From assembly GCA_002749535.1 (NCBI GenBank), contig MZZL01000037.1:74197-138196 (forward strand): a stretch of DNA of 64,000 nt, read 5' to 3'. This DNA is from Apophysomyces variabilis (Eukaryota > Mucoromycota > Mucoromycetes > Mucorales > Mucoraceae). Positions 1 through 15,890 of this stretch are shown one piece after another. Below the pieces are notes generated by a model, which saw nothing but the letters and a program-made list of their open reading frames with translations, was not told the origin of the DNA and ran no database searches. Position 1 is the first letter of the stretch. Each line of letters begins with the position of its first letter. The position numbers and the translations under genes are program-made.

Positions 1-654
1 AGGGTCCATTTTGTTGACGGAGGTTAAGCCCTATACTAAAAGAGATATCGACTAACTAATTCTTTCCGTTGGAACGTCATCGAAGGATATCTGATTTATT
101 TTTGGCGACAGGGAGCGTCCTTCGTTCCACAGCGCTATTAATATGACCTTTACTGCATTTTGGGAAGACGCAAGGCATCAGCGGACGGCGATATAACATC
201 CCGGAAGATGTTTTGGTAGCACAAAATATCGTTACTGGCAGCGATTTGACGATCTAATATGAATGATACCCTTTTGGTTCTTTTCGCTATCTATGCTAAG
301 GAGATGGTTATGGGAGGAAAGATATTTTGACTGCTACAAAGAAGGATTGAGATTGCTATTACTTTATTCATTCTATCTTTCCGTCCCTTTTTCTTGTGCG
401 CCCATTTCCCGCGAGACGCCATCGGGTCGACGGAGAAAGATCAGATGGGTAAGATAGCACGAGGACGGAGACCATGGACGTCTTTGCTGCCGTATTTATC
501 AGCTCTCATTGTTCTAACCCATGCGGTACTAAGAGGGTCCTTTTAATTAAGCTTCCGCTCTCTATATATACCTTTTTTTTTTTCTCTTTCGAGTTCGCTT
601 TTTTTTTTGTAACCGTTTTATGCTTTTCTCAGCCCTTCGTTTCTCTTCTTTCTT
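1..654. other. Upstream non-coding stretch
   Basis: No convincing gene is visible. Short open frames occur on the plus strand but none has a recognisable domain, a signal peptide or a splice pattern that joins it to the next gene. Poly-T and TTC-rich tracts at about 570-650 are typical of a fungal promoter or 5' leader and lie directly before the start codon of the kelch-kinase gene. A terminal exon of a gene lying left of the window cannot be excluded. Confidence 0.4.
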
Positions 655-3600
655 ATGTTTCTCTGCTCTTTCTTTGCTATTGGTTCACTAATAGCGACTC
701 TTTCTTTCGTCCGATACACACGCGCACAATCGCCATCGAACAACCTTCCTTATAATCCTTCATTAGGTCCTGTTCAAACACAGGTGCCGTGGCGAGCGGG
801 TCATGCCGCCGGTAAACTAAGAAAGAACATACAATATTTATTCGTTTCCCAATGAAAATACCATGACATGCTGAGCAAAAACTCCCCCCTGTAGCATTTA
901 TTAGTCCCTATGTTATCGTTTATGGCGGAGTCGACAATCCCGCAGCGAGTGAAAATGGACCATTGCATGGTTCCATTGGTCTTTGGGTGTGGGATTCTCG
1001 CAATGGCTCGTGGTACCACCCTAATGTACAGGTTCAGGCCCAAAACCAAATGTTTCCGCAGGTGCTGTTCAGTGCCACGCCACTGCCCAGTGGAGGTCAA
1101 ATGCTTGCTGTTGTAGGTAACACCACTCAGGGCGGAACAGCCGGGATGCTCCAGAAATTAGATACCAACAGTTGGAGTTGGGGATTTCCTACCGCAGGTA
1201 GGTTCGCTTTTTTTTCTTTTTTTTTCCCTACCTTTATTTTTTGAGCGCCCTGACTGGAAGTGAAAGACGAACAAAAAACAACCTAATTAGGTCTGGAACC
1301 GCCTGCCCGATCAAACGGATTCACCCTTACCTTGGTGAATAATACTGTATATTCCTATGGCGGCATGAATCTCGATAATAATGGATATCCTATTCCGAAC
1401 GCCGTTCTCAATACGTTGTCATTAATGGATGCCAATGCATTTACTTGGACCTCCGGCTCCAATGGAGTCGGGGTAACGGACCATGCCACTTGTTATGTAC
1501 CCGCCTGCAACTGCCTTATCTCATTTGGTGGAACACGAACCGGATCAGCGTCCGATGCCACTAACGTGAGTAAAAAAACATAATTCTGGTGCAATTTTCG
1601 ATACGACCGCCCGCTCATGCGTCAAGTGTGACGCTTGAATAGGATCTGTACATTTATGATCTAGGAAAGAAAACCTGGAATCTTCAAGTAACTGCAGGCT
1701 CGGTCAACGGTGCTGCACCTGGCGCACGACGGCTGCATACTGCCAATTGTCTGCAAGATAAGATGATTATCTATGGCGGAGGTATAACTCAAGCCTATGA
1801 TACCGACGTGTGGATCCTCGACGTTTCAAAATACCCAGCATTGACTTGGAACCGAGCTAATATGGCGAATATTACCCAAAGACCTAATCCGCGCATGGGT
1901 AAGTACTGAGGTTTGCTTTCCGTTTTGTTCAGCACATACCATTCTCCTTACCTTGCTGTTTCCATCAGGACACACAGCGTCGATGGATCCAGTTACCAAA
2001 AAAATATACATTTTTGGAGGATGGGGCGTAGGATCAACGAACGATTCAAATATGTACGTAATCGATACCAATCATTGGAGTTGGACTCGTGTGGCTACCA
2101 CAGGCTACCCTCCGTCTGAAATTACTCCGAGCACTACTAGCCCTAATCCTTCACAAACGCCATCATCCCAGGGAGATTCACCGCTGGACACAAAACCGAT
2201 CATTATCGGGTCGGTGGTCGGTGGGGTCGCGTTGATTGCTGGCATAGCTGCATGCATTGCATTTTTCTTATGGAGACGAAAGAAGAACGCCAGAAAAGGC
2301 GACGCACTGAACGAAAAGATGAACGATATGCATAAAATTGCTCCAAAACCACCATTTTGGGATGATGGACAGTATATAGAAGACATTGGTAGCTACAGCT
2401 TATCGAACAATCGGTCGTCGGACGCCACGTTAATGAATAGTTACAGTCATAAACGAGTATCGAAAGCGTGGACAGGCGGAAGCAGCTATCGCGATTCTTC
2501 GCGACCATCCGAAATTGGCGATACCGATCGAGTTGTCAGTGGAGTCCTTGAGATGGTACCACCCCAATCCATTGTACTAGATGATCTTGGTACATCAAGT
2601 CACGGAACTCGGACACCGCATGATTCTCCTCGTACAAGTCAGCAATTGCTATTGTCACACGAAATCCGAGGATATGGTCAAGTGCCGAATGAGATAGTGC
2701 AGCAAAAGCCAAATGAATTCTCACGTCCAGCCGCTCGACTTTCAGCGCAGAGCAACAGTAGCGTGCCCGTTGACCATTTTTCTCCCACCAGCCCCACCTC
2801 AGCTGAGAGCGTCGTATCAGGCGGCGCTCCCTTGAGTAGTAGTATGGAGGTACTAAGAAGCATCAAGACGGCCGGTAGCAGCATGCTCAGTCGTCCTCGC
2901 ACAGTCGACGTAACGCATGCAGTTTCTCCTAAGTACGAAGAGGAGGACAAATGGACTGCTACCGATTCGTTTTCATTGAAAAATGACAGTATTACCCCTA
3001 TCCGATACATGCCGACTGTCAGCACCCGATTAAGTACGACCACATCTACTAGTGGGGCGACTTGGAACAAAACAGGGTCTAAAAATTCCGTCACCTTTAC
3101 CCACCATCAATACCCATCATCGAACGTGAGCAGCGTACCTGTTGCCCAGCCAGTTCAGCCCACGGCATCACAGATTCAATATCAGCCTCCACTTAACAAC
3201 GGCCCTGCAATGGGTAGAGCTCTCCAGCGACAGACGAATGGTGCGAATATTTACAATTCTGCTAGTCCTCTTGAGATGTTGGCGACATTAGGGCACCTCA
3301 ATGGAATTTCCCGTTCTGGGGAAAGCGAAGTTTCGGATAACAGCAGAGGAAATGGAACCGACAGTTCGGATGACCCTGTCAGTGGAGGGGACTCACCATT
3401 GTTGATCAACAAGTCCGATCAGCGTCGATCGCTTGAAGATTCTTTCGCCGCCGTGGCACCTCTTACCAGCATCCTTCCTAATCGTTACACAGTATACTCG
3501 TCCCAGAGACCTATTATTGGGCCCACCAATAGCATTGTCTTTGTGCAAAAGTCGGAAGGAGATGCGACTATGGATGCAGTAATTAAATTATTTGGACGAC

Positions 3601-4576
3601 GTGAGGCTTGGGAACGTGAATGCCGTACATTGATTAAACTGAAATCGAAGCATGTGGTTGAGCTTCTCGAAGTTCTGACGATCCGAGACGACGTTTCGGC
3701 TCATAGTTCTGAGAGCGCAGAATCAGCAAGAAAAGAAGAAGAGGAGTACCAGGGAATAAAATATGTGATAGTGATGGAAAGGTTGGAAGAGACGCTAGCT
3801 TCCATGATCCGACGTGCGAGGAAAGAAAAGGTGTCCTGGACAAGAGAAGAGAAGCGAGCAATCGTGCGGGATATAACCAGATGTTTGAGTTGGTGTCATG
3901 CTAAAGGTAAAGATAGGCATAAGCTAGCAAAGGATGATATACTGAGAATTATTCGTTTAGAAATTGCGTTTTGCGATCTAAAACCTAGCAATATTATGCG
4001 TCATAAGAGTAATTCATGGCGACTTATCGATTTTGAAGGTAGTCGCACGATAGGTGAAGAGTGCGTTGGTGTCATTACTCCACGTTACTGTCCTCCTGAG
4101 GTTGCCAGGGCAACGACGTATGGATTGGAAGGTGCCAATGGCGTGGTGGCTACTGCCAGTGTAGATATGTGGGCTCTCGGATGTGTCATTTATGTAAGCT
4201 AGACCACATGAATTCCAATGAAATTGATCGTTTTCTTTGTTTAGGAACTTGAAACAAGCAGACCGCTGTTTGCTGGCAGTATCAAAGACGAAACTATCTT
4301 GCATTTTGTGTCACATCCTTCACCATCCACTCCGATTTTAAATACCGGGCTACGATGGAACGAGCGCAAAGAGTTAGAAATCCCGCAGTTCGAGCGACAA
4401 ATACCTGATGTAGAGACACGACAATTAATCCAAATGCTCCTAAGCAGGGATCCGGCAAAGCGTGGCTCAGCAGCCAGCTTATTGGTAAGATAAATGCTAT
4501 ATATGTGTTCCTTCTTGTTTGCTAACCAAGAAAAAAATTGCAACAGAATAACCCTTACTTCCAATATACATCTTAA
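655..4576 (+). CDS. Kelch-repeat transmembrane protein kinase (receptor-like)
   Basis: Eight exons: 655-811, 895-1197, 1291-1565, 1643-1898, 1969-3906, 3961-4193, 4245-4484, 4547-4576; 1,143 aa. The start gives a clean signal peptide (hydrophobic core, then RAQ). Residues ~30-390 carry kelch blades (YGG, IYGGG, FGGWG motifs with spaced W/Y), so an extracellular or lumenal beta-propeller. One membrane helix (~408-432) is followed by a basic RRKKNAR stop-transfer. A long Ser/Thr-rich cytoplasmic linker leads to a C-terminal kinase fold: VIK lysine (~870), helix-C ERE, CDLKPSN catalytic loop (~981-987), DFE (~1000-1002), PPE and DMWALG. HRD is FCD and DFG is DFE, and no glycine loop is obvious, so activity is uncertain. 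A 54-nt intron just before the catalytic loop keeps the frame open. By analogy a surface sensor coupled to a kinase; ligand and pathway are unknown. Confidence 0.85.
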
Positions 4577-5095
4577 AGCAAAAAGCAAAAGAAACCTAAT
4601 AAATTTCTGGTTTATATTATTGTACAGACTAAAAAAAAAAAGCTAACAGTAAACCTCGTTGCCGCGATTTCATTTCAAGCAAATGTACGACTAAAGTAAG
4701 AAGTGAAAAAAAAACCTGTTTTTTCTTATGCATTGGATCCAATGGCATGATGGGCGATTAGATAGCAATATGCGGTCAAATCTTCAGGTCAGTGTAACAT
4801 GGCATCATGCATTGCTTATCAGTCAAAAGTGTTTTTTTACTTCTACTTCTTTGCGATATAAGCATAGCAGGCATTGTTCAGTGAGAGCCAGAATGGGAAA
4901 GGGGTGCCCTTTTTTTTGATCCAGAGACGGAAAAAAGCGTCACGGCCAGAAGCGACTTTGGCGGATCGTTTCGTCGCTTCTTTTTTTTTTCTTCGCTTCC
5001 CAAAATAAATTGCCGTCAAAATTAACGACAAGGTGATTGAAAAGCGAAGAAACGGGGGATCGGAATCACCGACAAAGAGAAAAAGACTGGATCCC
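4577..5095. other. Intergenic, 3' end and promoter
   Basis: Between two same-strand genes. An AATAAA-like sequence lies near 4598, shortly after the kelch-kinase stop, and could serve as poly(A) signal. The rest is A/T-rich with poly-A and poly-T tracts before the ubiquitin protease start. No gene is seen. Confidence 0.5.
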
Positions 5096-9144
<4,049 letters not shown>

Positions 9145-9914
9145 TACCGACATCTCAATTTGAACATAAAGAGAAAAGATCTATAATAATAAACAAATAG
9201 CAAAAAGTTTTTTTTCTTTTTTCATTACTCATAAACTCTTCTATGATCGCAAACACAAAAAGGGCTTTCTTTTTTCTTTCTATTGCCAACCCTTTCTTTT
9301 TATTGATATCATGGCTGCAAGTGTCTATAGTACGGCAGATAAGGTCATTCTGTAGTAGAACAGAAGAAAAAGTTGCCTTGGCGAGAGAAGTGACACGTGG
9401 GAAAGTGCACTCCTCGCTTTCTTTTTATACATATCAGCTATTCTAGGCAAGATGATGCAAAGGGTAGTATTGCCGTAGATAGCAAAGGATGTATCATGGT
9501 CAGGTTGGCAAGGTTAACCTTTGAGAGAAAGGACCCTGTCCAAGTTTGCAGCTCAGTTGTTTGTGTAACAAAGACATTCTCTTACAAGCAGCTTGCTTGC
9601 ATGCTCCAATTATTTCTTGAGTTCTGTTCAATTGCATATATGTATTCACCTCTTGTGAAGAAATCGATACATAAATGAGAATCATCAGTGTGTGTTCTCC
9701 AATAAGCTAGCACCATATTGGACTGCATAAAGGGATACAAATGCTATTTACCTTATTGTTTATGATCTAGTCAGGTTGGTATAGGGAGGGTATGGCCGCT
9801 TGAGCGGGTTGGAAATGGGGAGGGTGATATTTTGTTCTGTCAAAAATTGAAGTGTCTGGTTACTTCGACATGCTTTCTTCCCCGCACTAAAAAAAGAAAA
9901 AGCAATACAATAAA
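9145..9914. other. Intergenic between USP and FHA genes
   Basis: AATAAA-type poly(A) candidates follow the USP stop (AATAATAAACAAATAG near 9184-9199). The remainder has no supported gene; short frames here lack any domain. The 3' part is probably the FHA gene promoter and leader. Confidence 0.45.
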
Positions 9915-11433
9915 ATGGGCAGTCCAAGACAAGCGTCTGTACGTACAACATTGACCAACAAGCAGCATGCCAAATTGAATGGATGGGATTCCGTTTTTCT
10001 TGCTTTGTAGTTTAGTGTATCTGAGCTCCATAAAGGTCTCCACCTTTTGACTGAATCGCGAGTGCCTGAACAGAAAGTGGAAATCAAAGTGCATTCTCCT
10101 CCCGTTCCTCCCGAAGATTCACACCGATACCCACGATTGGCAGGGTCGAATTGGACATGTTACATCACCAAGGACTCCGTCATTCTCGGTCGATCGCCCA
10201 CAGGCCAGATACGCCCACACGACTCTCATCGTGAGGCTGATGTCGACTTTGGTCCCTCTAAATGGATATCCAGACGACACGCCGAGATAAAATATCATCC
10301 GCGGCGGAAACGGTGGGAAATCCGCGTCAATAGCAATAACGGTGTCAAAGTAAATCAAAAAATGATACGCAAAGGGAGTGCCCCAGTTGGATTAAGTACA
10401 GGGTTAGGTTAAAGAAGAGGGAACAGTAAGGAACTGGCTTCTGTTGACTTTTGGTGCTTCTTCTATAGTACTCTTCTTGAGCTAGCTGGTGTCCGGTTTC
10501 TTTTTATTTTACCTGATACCCATGTCCAGCCTCCACAAAAGCAAAGTCAATCCGCGGATACGCCATCGGACACGACGTTTTCCGATTTGGGAACACCAGG
10601 TGCTGATTTCGATCTGGATGGAAAACTAGAAGAAATTATCCTGCAAATCCTGACAAAGCAAGGACGAGATATGAACACGAGGGAGATTGTGGATGCTGTT
10701 ATGAAAAATGAAAAGTGGAGGGATCAATATACTAAAGTGAGGACAGAAGCATTGGAAAGCTATTCGTGTCGTGTTCTTAAAATGGATCTTTTAGGAATCC
10801 TTATTACATGCTCTTGTTATGAGCGATCGGTTCCAAGTAGTCGAGTCTTCGCTTAACCTTCCACCTGCACAATCCGATTGCGTGCAGTGGACACTGAAGC
10901 CACGTGCAGTTTCTCAGCCTTCACGACAAGCCTCTTTTGCCGACGACCTCGATTACAGTATCGATGGAGAGGGAGAGGATAACGACTCTTCTCTGCGTCA
11001 AATTTGCACTTCTTCTGTCCGATCTCGTTCGTATGAAGGACAAGAAGGCGAAGGAGGAGAAAAACAAGAAAGGCAGGACCCTAAGTTGCCTTGGACAGGA
11101 AACTTAATTAGTATGGGCATGAGTATCGAGAGTATCTATTCATTATGGTTGGCCATGGAGACGAGAGAAGATAATGACAGCCTATCCAAGCGATCATTGG
11201 ACGTATGGAGTCTCGACTCGGATCCATCCTCTAAACGAACTAGACTTATGGATAATTCACAAGGTAGGTTGAAAACAAAGACTGACACATGTCTTGAGAC
11301 TAGGGCATTTTTCATGCTAAAGATCTTTTTCATTTTTCCCCCCTTAACCTTTCTGTCAATAGAAGACCGTCGTCGTGATCCTTGGAAAGAATTAAGGACC
11401 ACCTATTTACCAAGCCCTCGTAAGTTGTATTGA
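9915..11433 (+). CDS. FHA-domain protein with winged-helix-like module
   Basis: Exons 9915-9938, 10011-10402, 10469-10736, 10795-11263, 11363-11433; about 407 aa. The tiny first exon (MGSPRQAS) ends at a GTACGT donor and joins in phase to an exon that has no ATG of its own. Residues ~40-160 form an FHA phosphothreonine-binding domain: VILGRSPTG, the GPSKWISRRHAEIKY core and a NGVKVN strand, ending FLFILPD. It is closest in feel to the FHA of Fhl1-type forkhead regulators. A conserved-looking helical block follows (KLEEIILQIL to QWTLKP, ~185-275) that resembles a winged helix but is not a canonical forkhead. The rest is acidic and Ser-rich. Likely a nuclear phospho-dependent regulator. The 3' end is uncertain: a strong donor (GTAAGT) at about 11417 may lead to a further exon. 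Confidence 0.75.
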
Positions 11434-12254
11434 AGGAAAACCAAAAAAGAAAAACAAAAAGTCTACTTCCCATGAGACCGGAAAGTTATACAATGGGATG
11501 AATCTTCTGATGGATATATTTTTACCTTGTGACGATTGTGTAAGAGAACATCACAGATCACGAGTAAGAACAATGAGCCGAATCTTTCATAAGCATTGCA
11601 CTGGGCTGCTTTGTTTCTTAGTGTTACCCAAAACATGATATTTTCTCTTTTTAGTTTCATGAGCCCTACAACACGGGGTGGAAGGAAGTAAAAGAAGGTT
11701 TTCCTATCAGTTACTTGATCGGTTTGCACTAGTTTTGTACAAAAAAGGATCCTTCGTGTTTGCAACTTTCTTTTATTTGTGATTTTCTTAATCGATGAAG
11801 GAAATAAAAGAAGTACTTGTCTCCACGATTGGCATATTGATAGACAGGATAGAGAGAAGGATCGATATACACTTGTGTTGGGTTGCATATCGGCGATTGA
11901 AAGTGTATCATCAACAGAAAAGGGACCCGGCAGGAATTGAGACACCCACACACATATTTGTGCTCTAGGCTATCTTGAGACGCACATACACACCTGAGAT
12001 TTCCCCCATTCCTTTAAAGCCTAAATGGATGATCATGACTTGATAGTGCGTTTTCCTTACTTCCCCCAGTCACTAATCAAACGCCGCTTACCAACGATGC
12101 CCAGTATGTGTGTGTTTCCAAAAGGATCGGCACTTATAAATATGTCGCTCGTTCACTCATTCGGAGAAACGCCCAACTCTTTTTTTTTTCTCTCTTTGCT
12201 TTACCTTTATTACTTTACTTATACTTTTATCTTCTTTCGCTAACAAGGTTCTAA
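11434..12254. other. Intergenic / promoter of trehalose gene
   Basis: No supported gene. It may contain a further exon of the FHA gene or a non-coding 5' exon of the trehalose gene: ATGCCCA followed by a GTATGT donor near 12106, with AACAAG acceptor near 12247. Joining them would not keep the trehalose frame, because a TAA directly precedes its ATG. Confidence 0.4.
12135..12142 (+). promoter_or_regulatory. Possible TATA box of trehalose gene
   Basis: TATAAATA lies about 115 nt before the proposed start codon, in a pyrimidine-rich leader. This is a sequence match only. Confidence 0.3.
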
Positions 12255-15200
12255 ATGCAAGAGGATTTACCTAGTGGTTTGACAGCTGAAAAGGTTGCCC
12301 ATTACCTTCCATTATCCGGAAACTTACCGGATATCCCAGGTCGAATTATCAATGTGACCCATCAGATTCCGTACAATATCCTTCGATCTTCTGGTCCGGT
12401 TGCTACAGCAACACCACCTTCGCTCCGGAAAGATCAAATCCCTCTATCGCCGCCACGCTCTCCCCCGTGTCACTCCGATCTGAAAATGCCGCATTCGGAA
12501 ACGGAACAAGGTGAAGAAGTAGTGCAGGGAAGCCTACCGAAAGGCGAGTCCGAGCTTTTGGATAACAGTAGCAGCCCTGGCCATGTCATTGACTCCGTGG
12601 CAGCTGCTCCGGTATCGAAATTGGCTCGCCATCATCGTCGTGGCAGAACTTTGCGTGTCAAAATCCGTACGGCTCATTGGACGGTTGTGCAGCGCAGAGG
12701 ACATGCAGCGTTGTACGCCGGTGTTCAGAGTCTTAGCCAACATTGGGAAACCATTCATATTGGTTGGACAGGACCGATCCATGTCAAAGGGACGAAAGAA
12801 GTCGTCCATCCAGAAGAAATCGCAGCGGAGGACAAGACAACCTTACAGAAATTGTTATGGGAAACAGGCAGAATCGTACCTATTTTTCTAGACAAAGAGT
12901 CACATGGCCATTACGAAGGTTATTGCAAAGAAGGTAAAATAGAAAGGATGGACGATCCTTATTTTTTTTGAAGTTGTACAACAACAACCTTTTTCCTCAA
13001 CCCTTTTTTCTTATTTAGTTCTTTGGCCATTGTTTCATTATGTTGTATGGTCGACAGCCACGGACGGTAGAGCCGAAAAACGAAACTGGGCGGATTACGT
13101 GGCTGTTAATCAGCAGTTTGCCGATACCATCGTAGCCAACTATCGCCAAGGCGACATCAGTAATTATCCCTTTTTGCCGTTGTTTTAACCTGCCTCTCAT
13201 CTTTTCCCTCTTTTTTGACATTCTTTATGACTCGATAGTCTGCATTCATGATTATCATTTATTACTTGTTCCTCAGATGTTACGTGCTCATATCCCCGAC
13301 GCAGCCGTGGGTATCTTTATCCATGCGACCTTTCCGAGCTCAGAGATTTTCCGATGTCTAACTAGTAAGTCATTCTTTCTATTCCATTTGTCAGACCCGG
13401 GTCGTTTCAAACCTTCTTTTGTTTTTTTTTCCTAAAATTTACAAGCTCGCAATGAAATCTTGCAGGGCATTTTGGGTGCTAATCTCGTAGGATTCCAGGT
13501 AGGAACTAGTCGTTGTCAAAAAGAAAAGAAAAAGTTCGATATGTGACTTACTAGTGTCATTACTCCTATCTACTAGACGTACTCGTATGCACGTCATTTT
13601 ATTTCTTCATGTACTCGTGGCCTTGGTTGTGAATCCACTCAGGTGGGTGTGAATGCGAATGATCAAATAGTGTCGGTCGGCGCTTTCCCTATTGGAATTG
13701 ATGCAGAACGAGTACATCAATATTGCCAGCAACCCGGCGTCCGACCAAAAATGAATGCAATCCGGGATATGTATGCTGGAAAAAAGATCATCATTGGTCG
13801 GGACAAGTTGGATTCGACCAAGGGGGTGTTACAAAAGCTACATGCGTTTGAAATATTCCTGCGGGATTATCCAGAATGGCGGAATAAAGTCGTTCTTATC
13901 CAAGTGGCCACGCCTACCTATGGCGAACACGCTAAACTTGAAACCAAGATTTCCGAAACGGTGAGCCAGATCAATGGACTTTACGGTTCGCTTGAGTTCA
14001 CGCCTGTCCATTATTACTATCAAGATATTGATCGGGACGAATATTATGCCTTATTGTCCGTTGCGGATGTCGGCCTGATTACCTGTGTCCGTGATGGTAT
14101 GAATACCACTTCCTTTGAATACATTATTTGTCAACATCAAACCCATGGCCCGCTTATTCTTTCTGAGTTCGCGGGAACGGCTGGTTCATTAAGTGCTGCT
14201 ATGTTGGTTAATCCATGGGATTATGTCGGCGTAGCCAAGGCAATCAATGATGCATTGAATATGTCACCTGAAGAAAAGCTTACACGCCACATCGTAAGTC
14301 CAGTTTTCATGTATTGCCCCAAGATCGAGTATCTTACTAGTATCCTTTTTGTTTGCTCTTTTATTTTTCTATCATGAAGCAACTCTATAATCATGTTACA
14401 GATCATACTGCTTCATTCTGGGCCCATTCTTTTGTCAAAGCGCTTGTCAGTAGTACTATCCAGCAATCGCTTCAATCTCATTCTACACCGGCGCTGGACG
14501 TATCCAGGCTTTTAGAAATGTACAAGACATCCGAAAAAAGACTCATGTTTTTCGACTATGATGTAAGCGTTCAGATCACTTTGTTTTATTTGCTTAGTTT
14601 ACATCATATAGGGTACACTGACTCCGATTGTATCTATTCCTTCCGATGCCAAACCTTCTATGGAGATGTTGAAAAGTCTACAAGTCCTGTGCAACGATCC
14701 ACGAAATGAGGTGTGGGTAATCTCAGGACGTGACCAGGCCACGTTGGATGAATGGCTTGGTGCTGCGGTGACAAATCTTGGTTTGAGCGCTGAGCATGGC
14801 TGCTACCTGAAACCACCAGGGGCAAAAGAATGGACGAGCATTGTCGATCATGTGGATATGAGTTGGAAGCAGGATGTAACGGCCATCTTTGACTATTATA
14901 CCGAAAGAACCCAGGGTAGTTTTGTTGAGCAAAAAAAGTCATCCATCACCTGGCATTATCGTCTGGCCGATGCAGAATATGGGTAAATTGTTTTTGCTTT
15001 TTTCTTTCCTGCTGTCTGTGCTTTTACCGTAAGAGAGCTCACCTTATGGCTATGTTTTGGGATTTAGTGCTTTCCAAGCCAAAGAATGTCAGAATCATCT
15101 AGAGAACGCATTTGTTTCCAAATTACCAGTGGAGATTTTGGTGGGTAAGAAGAATCTGGAAGTTCGGCCTATGTCCATCAATAAAGGTGAGATTGTCAAA

Positions 15201-15539
15201 CGTATCTTATCCCAAAATCCAAATACGGAACTGGTGATCTGCGCGGGGGATGACAAAACAGACGAAGACATGTTCCGTATGTTAGGCAATGCTCATTTGG
15301 CCTCTTACCAACAACAATCTATACCGACAAAAGACGTTCCTTCCGATGGCATTGGGTCTCCAGGCAAAAATACCATGTCTCCCACTGCCTTATGGACCAA
15401 AATGAATGCCTCGTTATTCTCCATCACGGTCGGTCCACCAGAGAAAAAGACAATGGCCAATTGGCACGTCCGATCCAGTGCAGAAGTGGTGGCATTCCTC
15501 ACCCAACTAGCTGCTGTCACTGAAGAGAATCACATCTAA
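12255..15539 (+). CDS. Trehalose-6-phosphate synthase/phosphatase
   Basis: Eight exons: 12255-12933, 13019-13159, 13239-13364, 13446-13498, 13577-14293, 14380-14562, 14612-14982, 15068-15539; 913 aa. The N-terminal half is a GT20 glucosyltransferase domain (LWPLFHY, HDYHLLLVPQMLR, FIHATFPSSEIFRCL, IGRDKLDSTKG, DGMNTTSFEYI). The C-terminal half is a HAD trehalose-6-phosphate phosphatase: nucleophile motif FFDYDGTLTPIV is split by an intron after DYD, and GDDKTDEDMF is the metal-binding loop. It therefore resembles yeast Tps2 or a true bifunctional enzyme. The Arg and Lys of the GRDKLD..KG loop and the Asp of HDYHL, which bind UDP-glucose and glucose-6-phosphate in OtsA, are present. Cytosolic trehalose synthesis for stress and spores. 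The start is fixed by an in-frame TAA immediately before the ATG. Confidence 0.93.
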
Positions 15540-15890
15540 ATCACCTTGCTTCTATCCCTCCTCTTCCTTCTTTGTGTTGCCTTTTACAAACAAACCTTAC
15601 CAAAAAAAAATAAAAAAGAAGATGGAAAAGCTTCTGCCCAACGAGTTGTAGATATCCAATTCGATGGAGAAGGCTTCTTGTTAGTAATATAGGAAAACTA
15701 TTAGGTTCGCTAAAGAGATACGCGTTGCCTTGTTGCCAAGAAACAAGGTAAACAACGTTTTTCCCGAATTTTATCATCTTCGTGCTCTTGCATTTTTTTA
15801 ACAACGCCAAGGTTTTTATCGTACTCGTCAAGGACAAAGGCACAAAATAAGAAATAGACACGGGGTCTTTTCCTCACGTTTTCTCCAACC

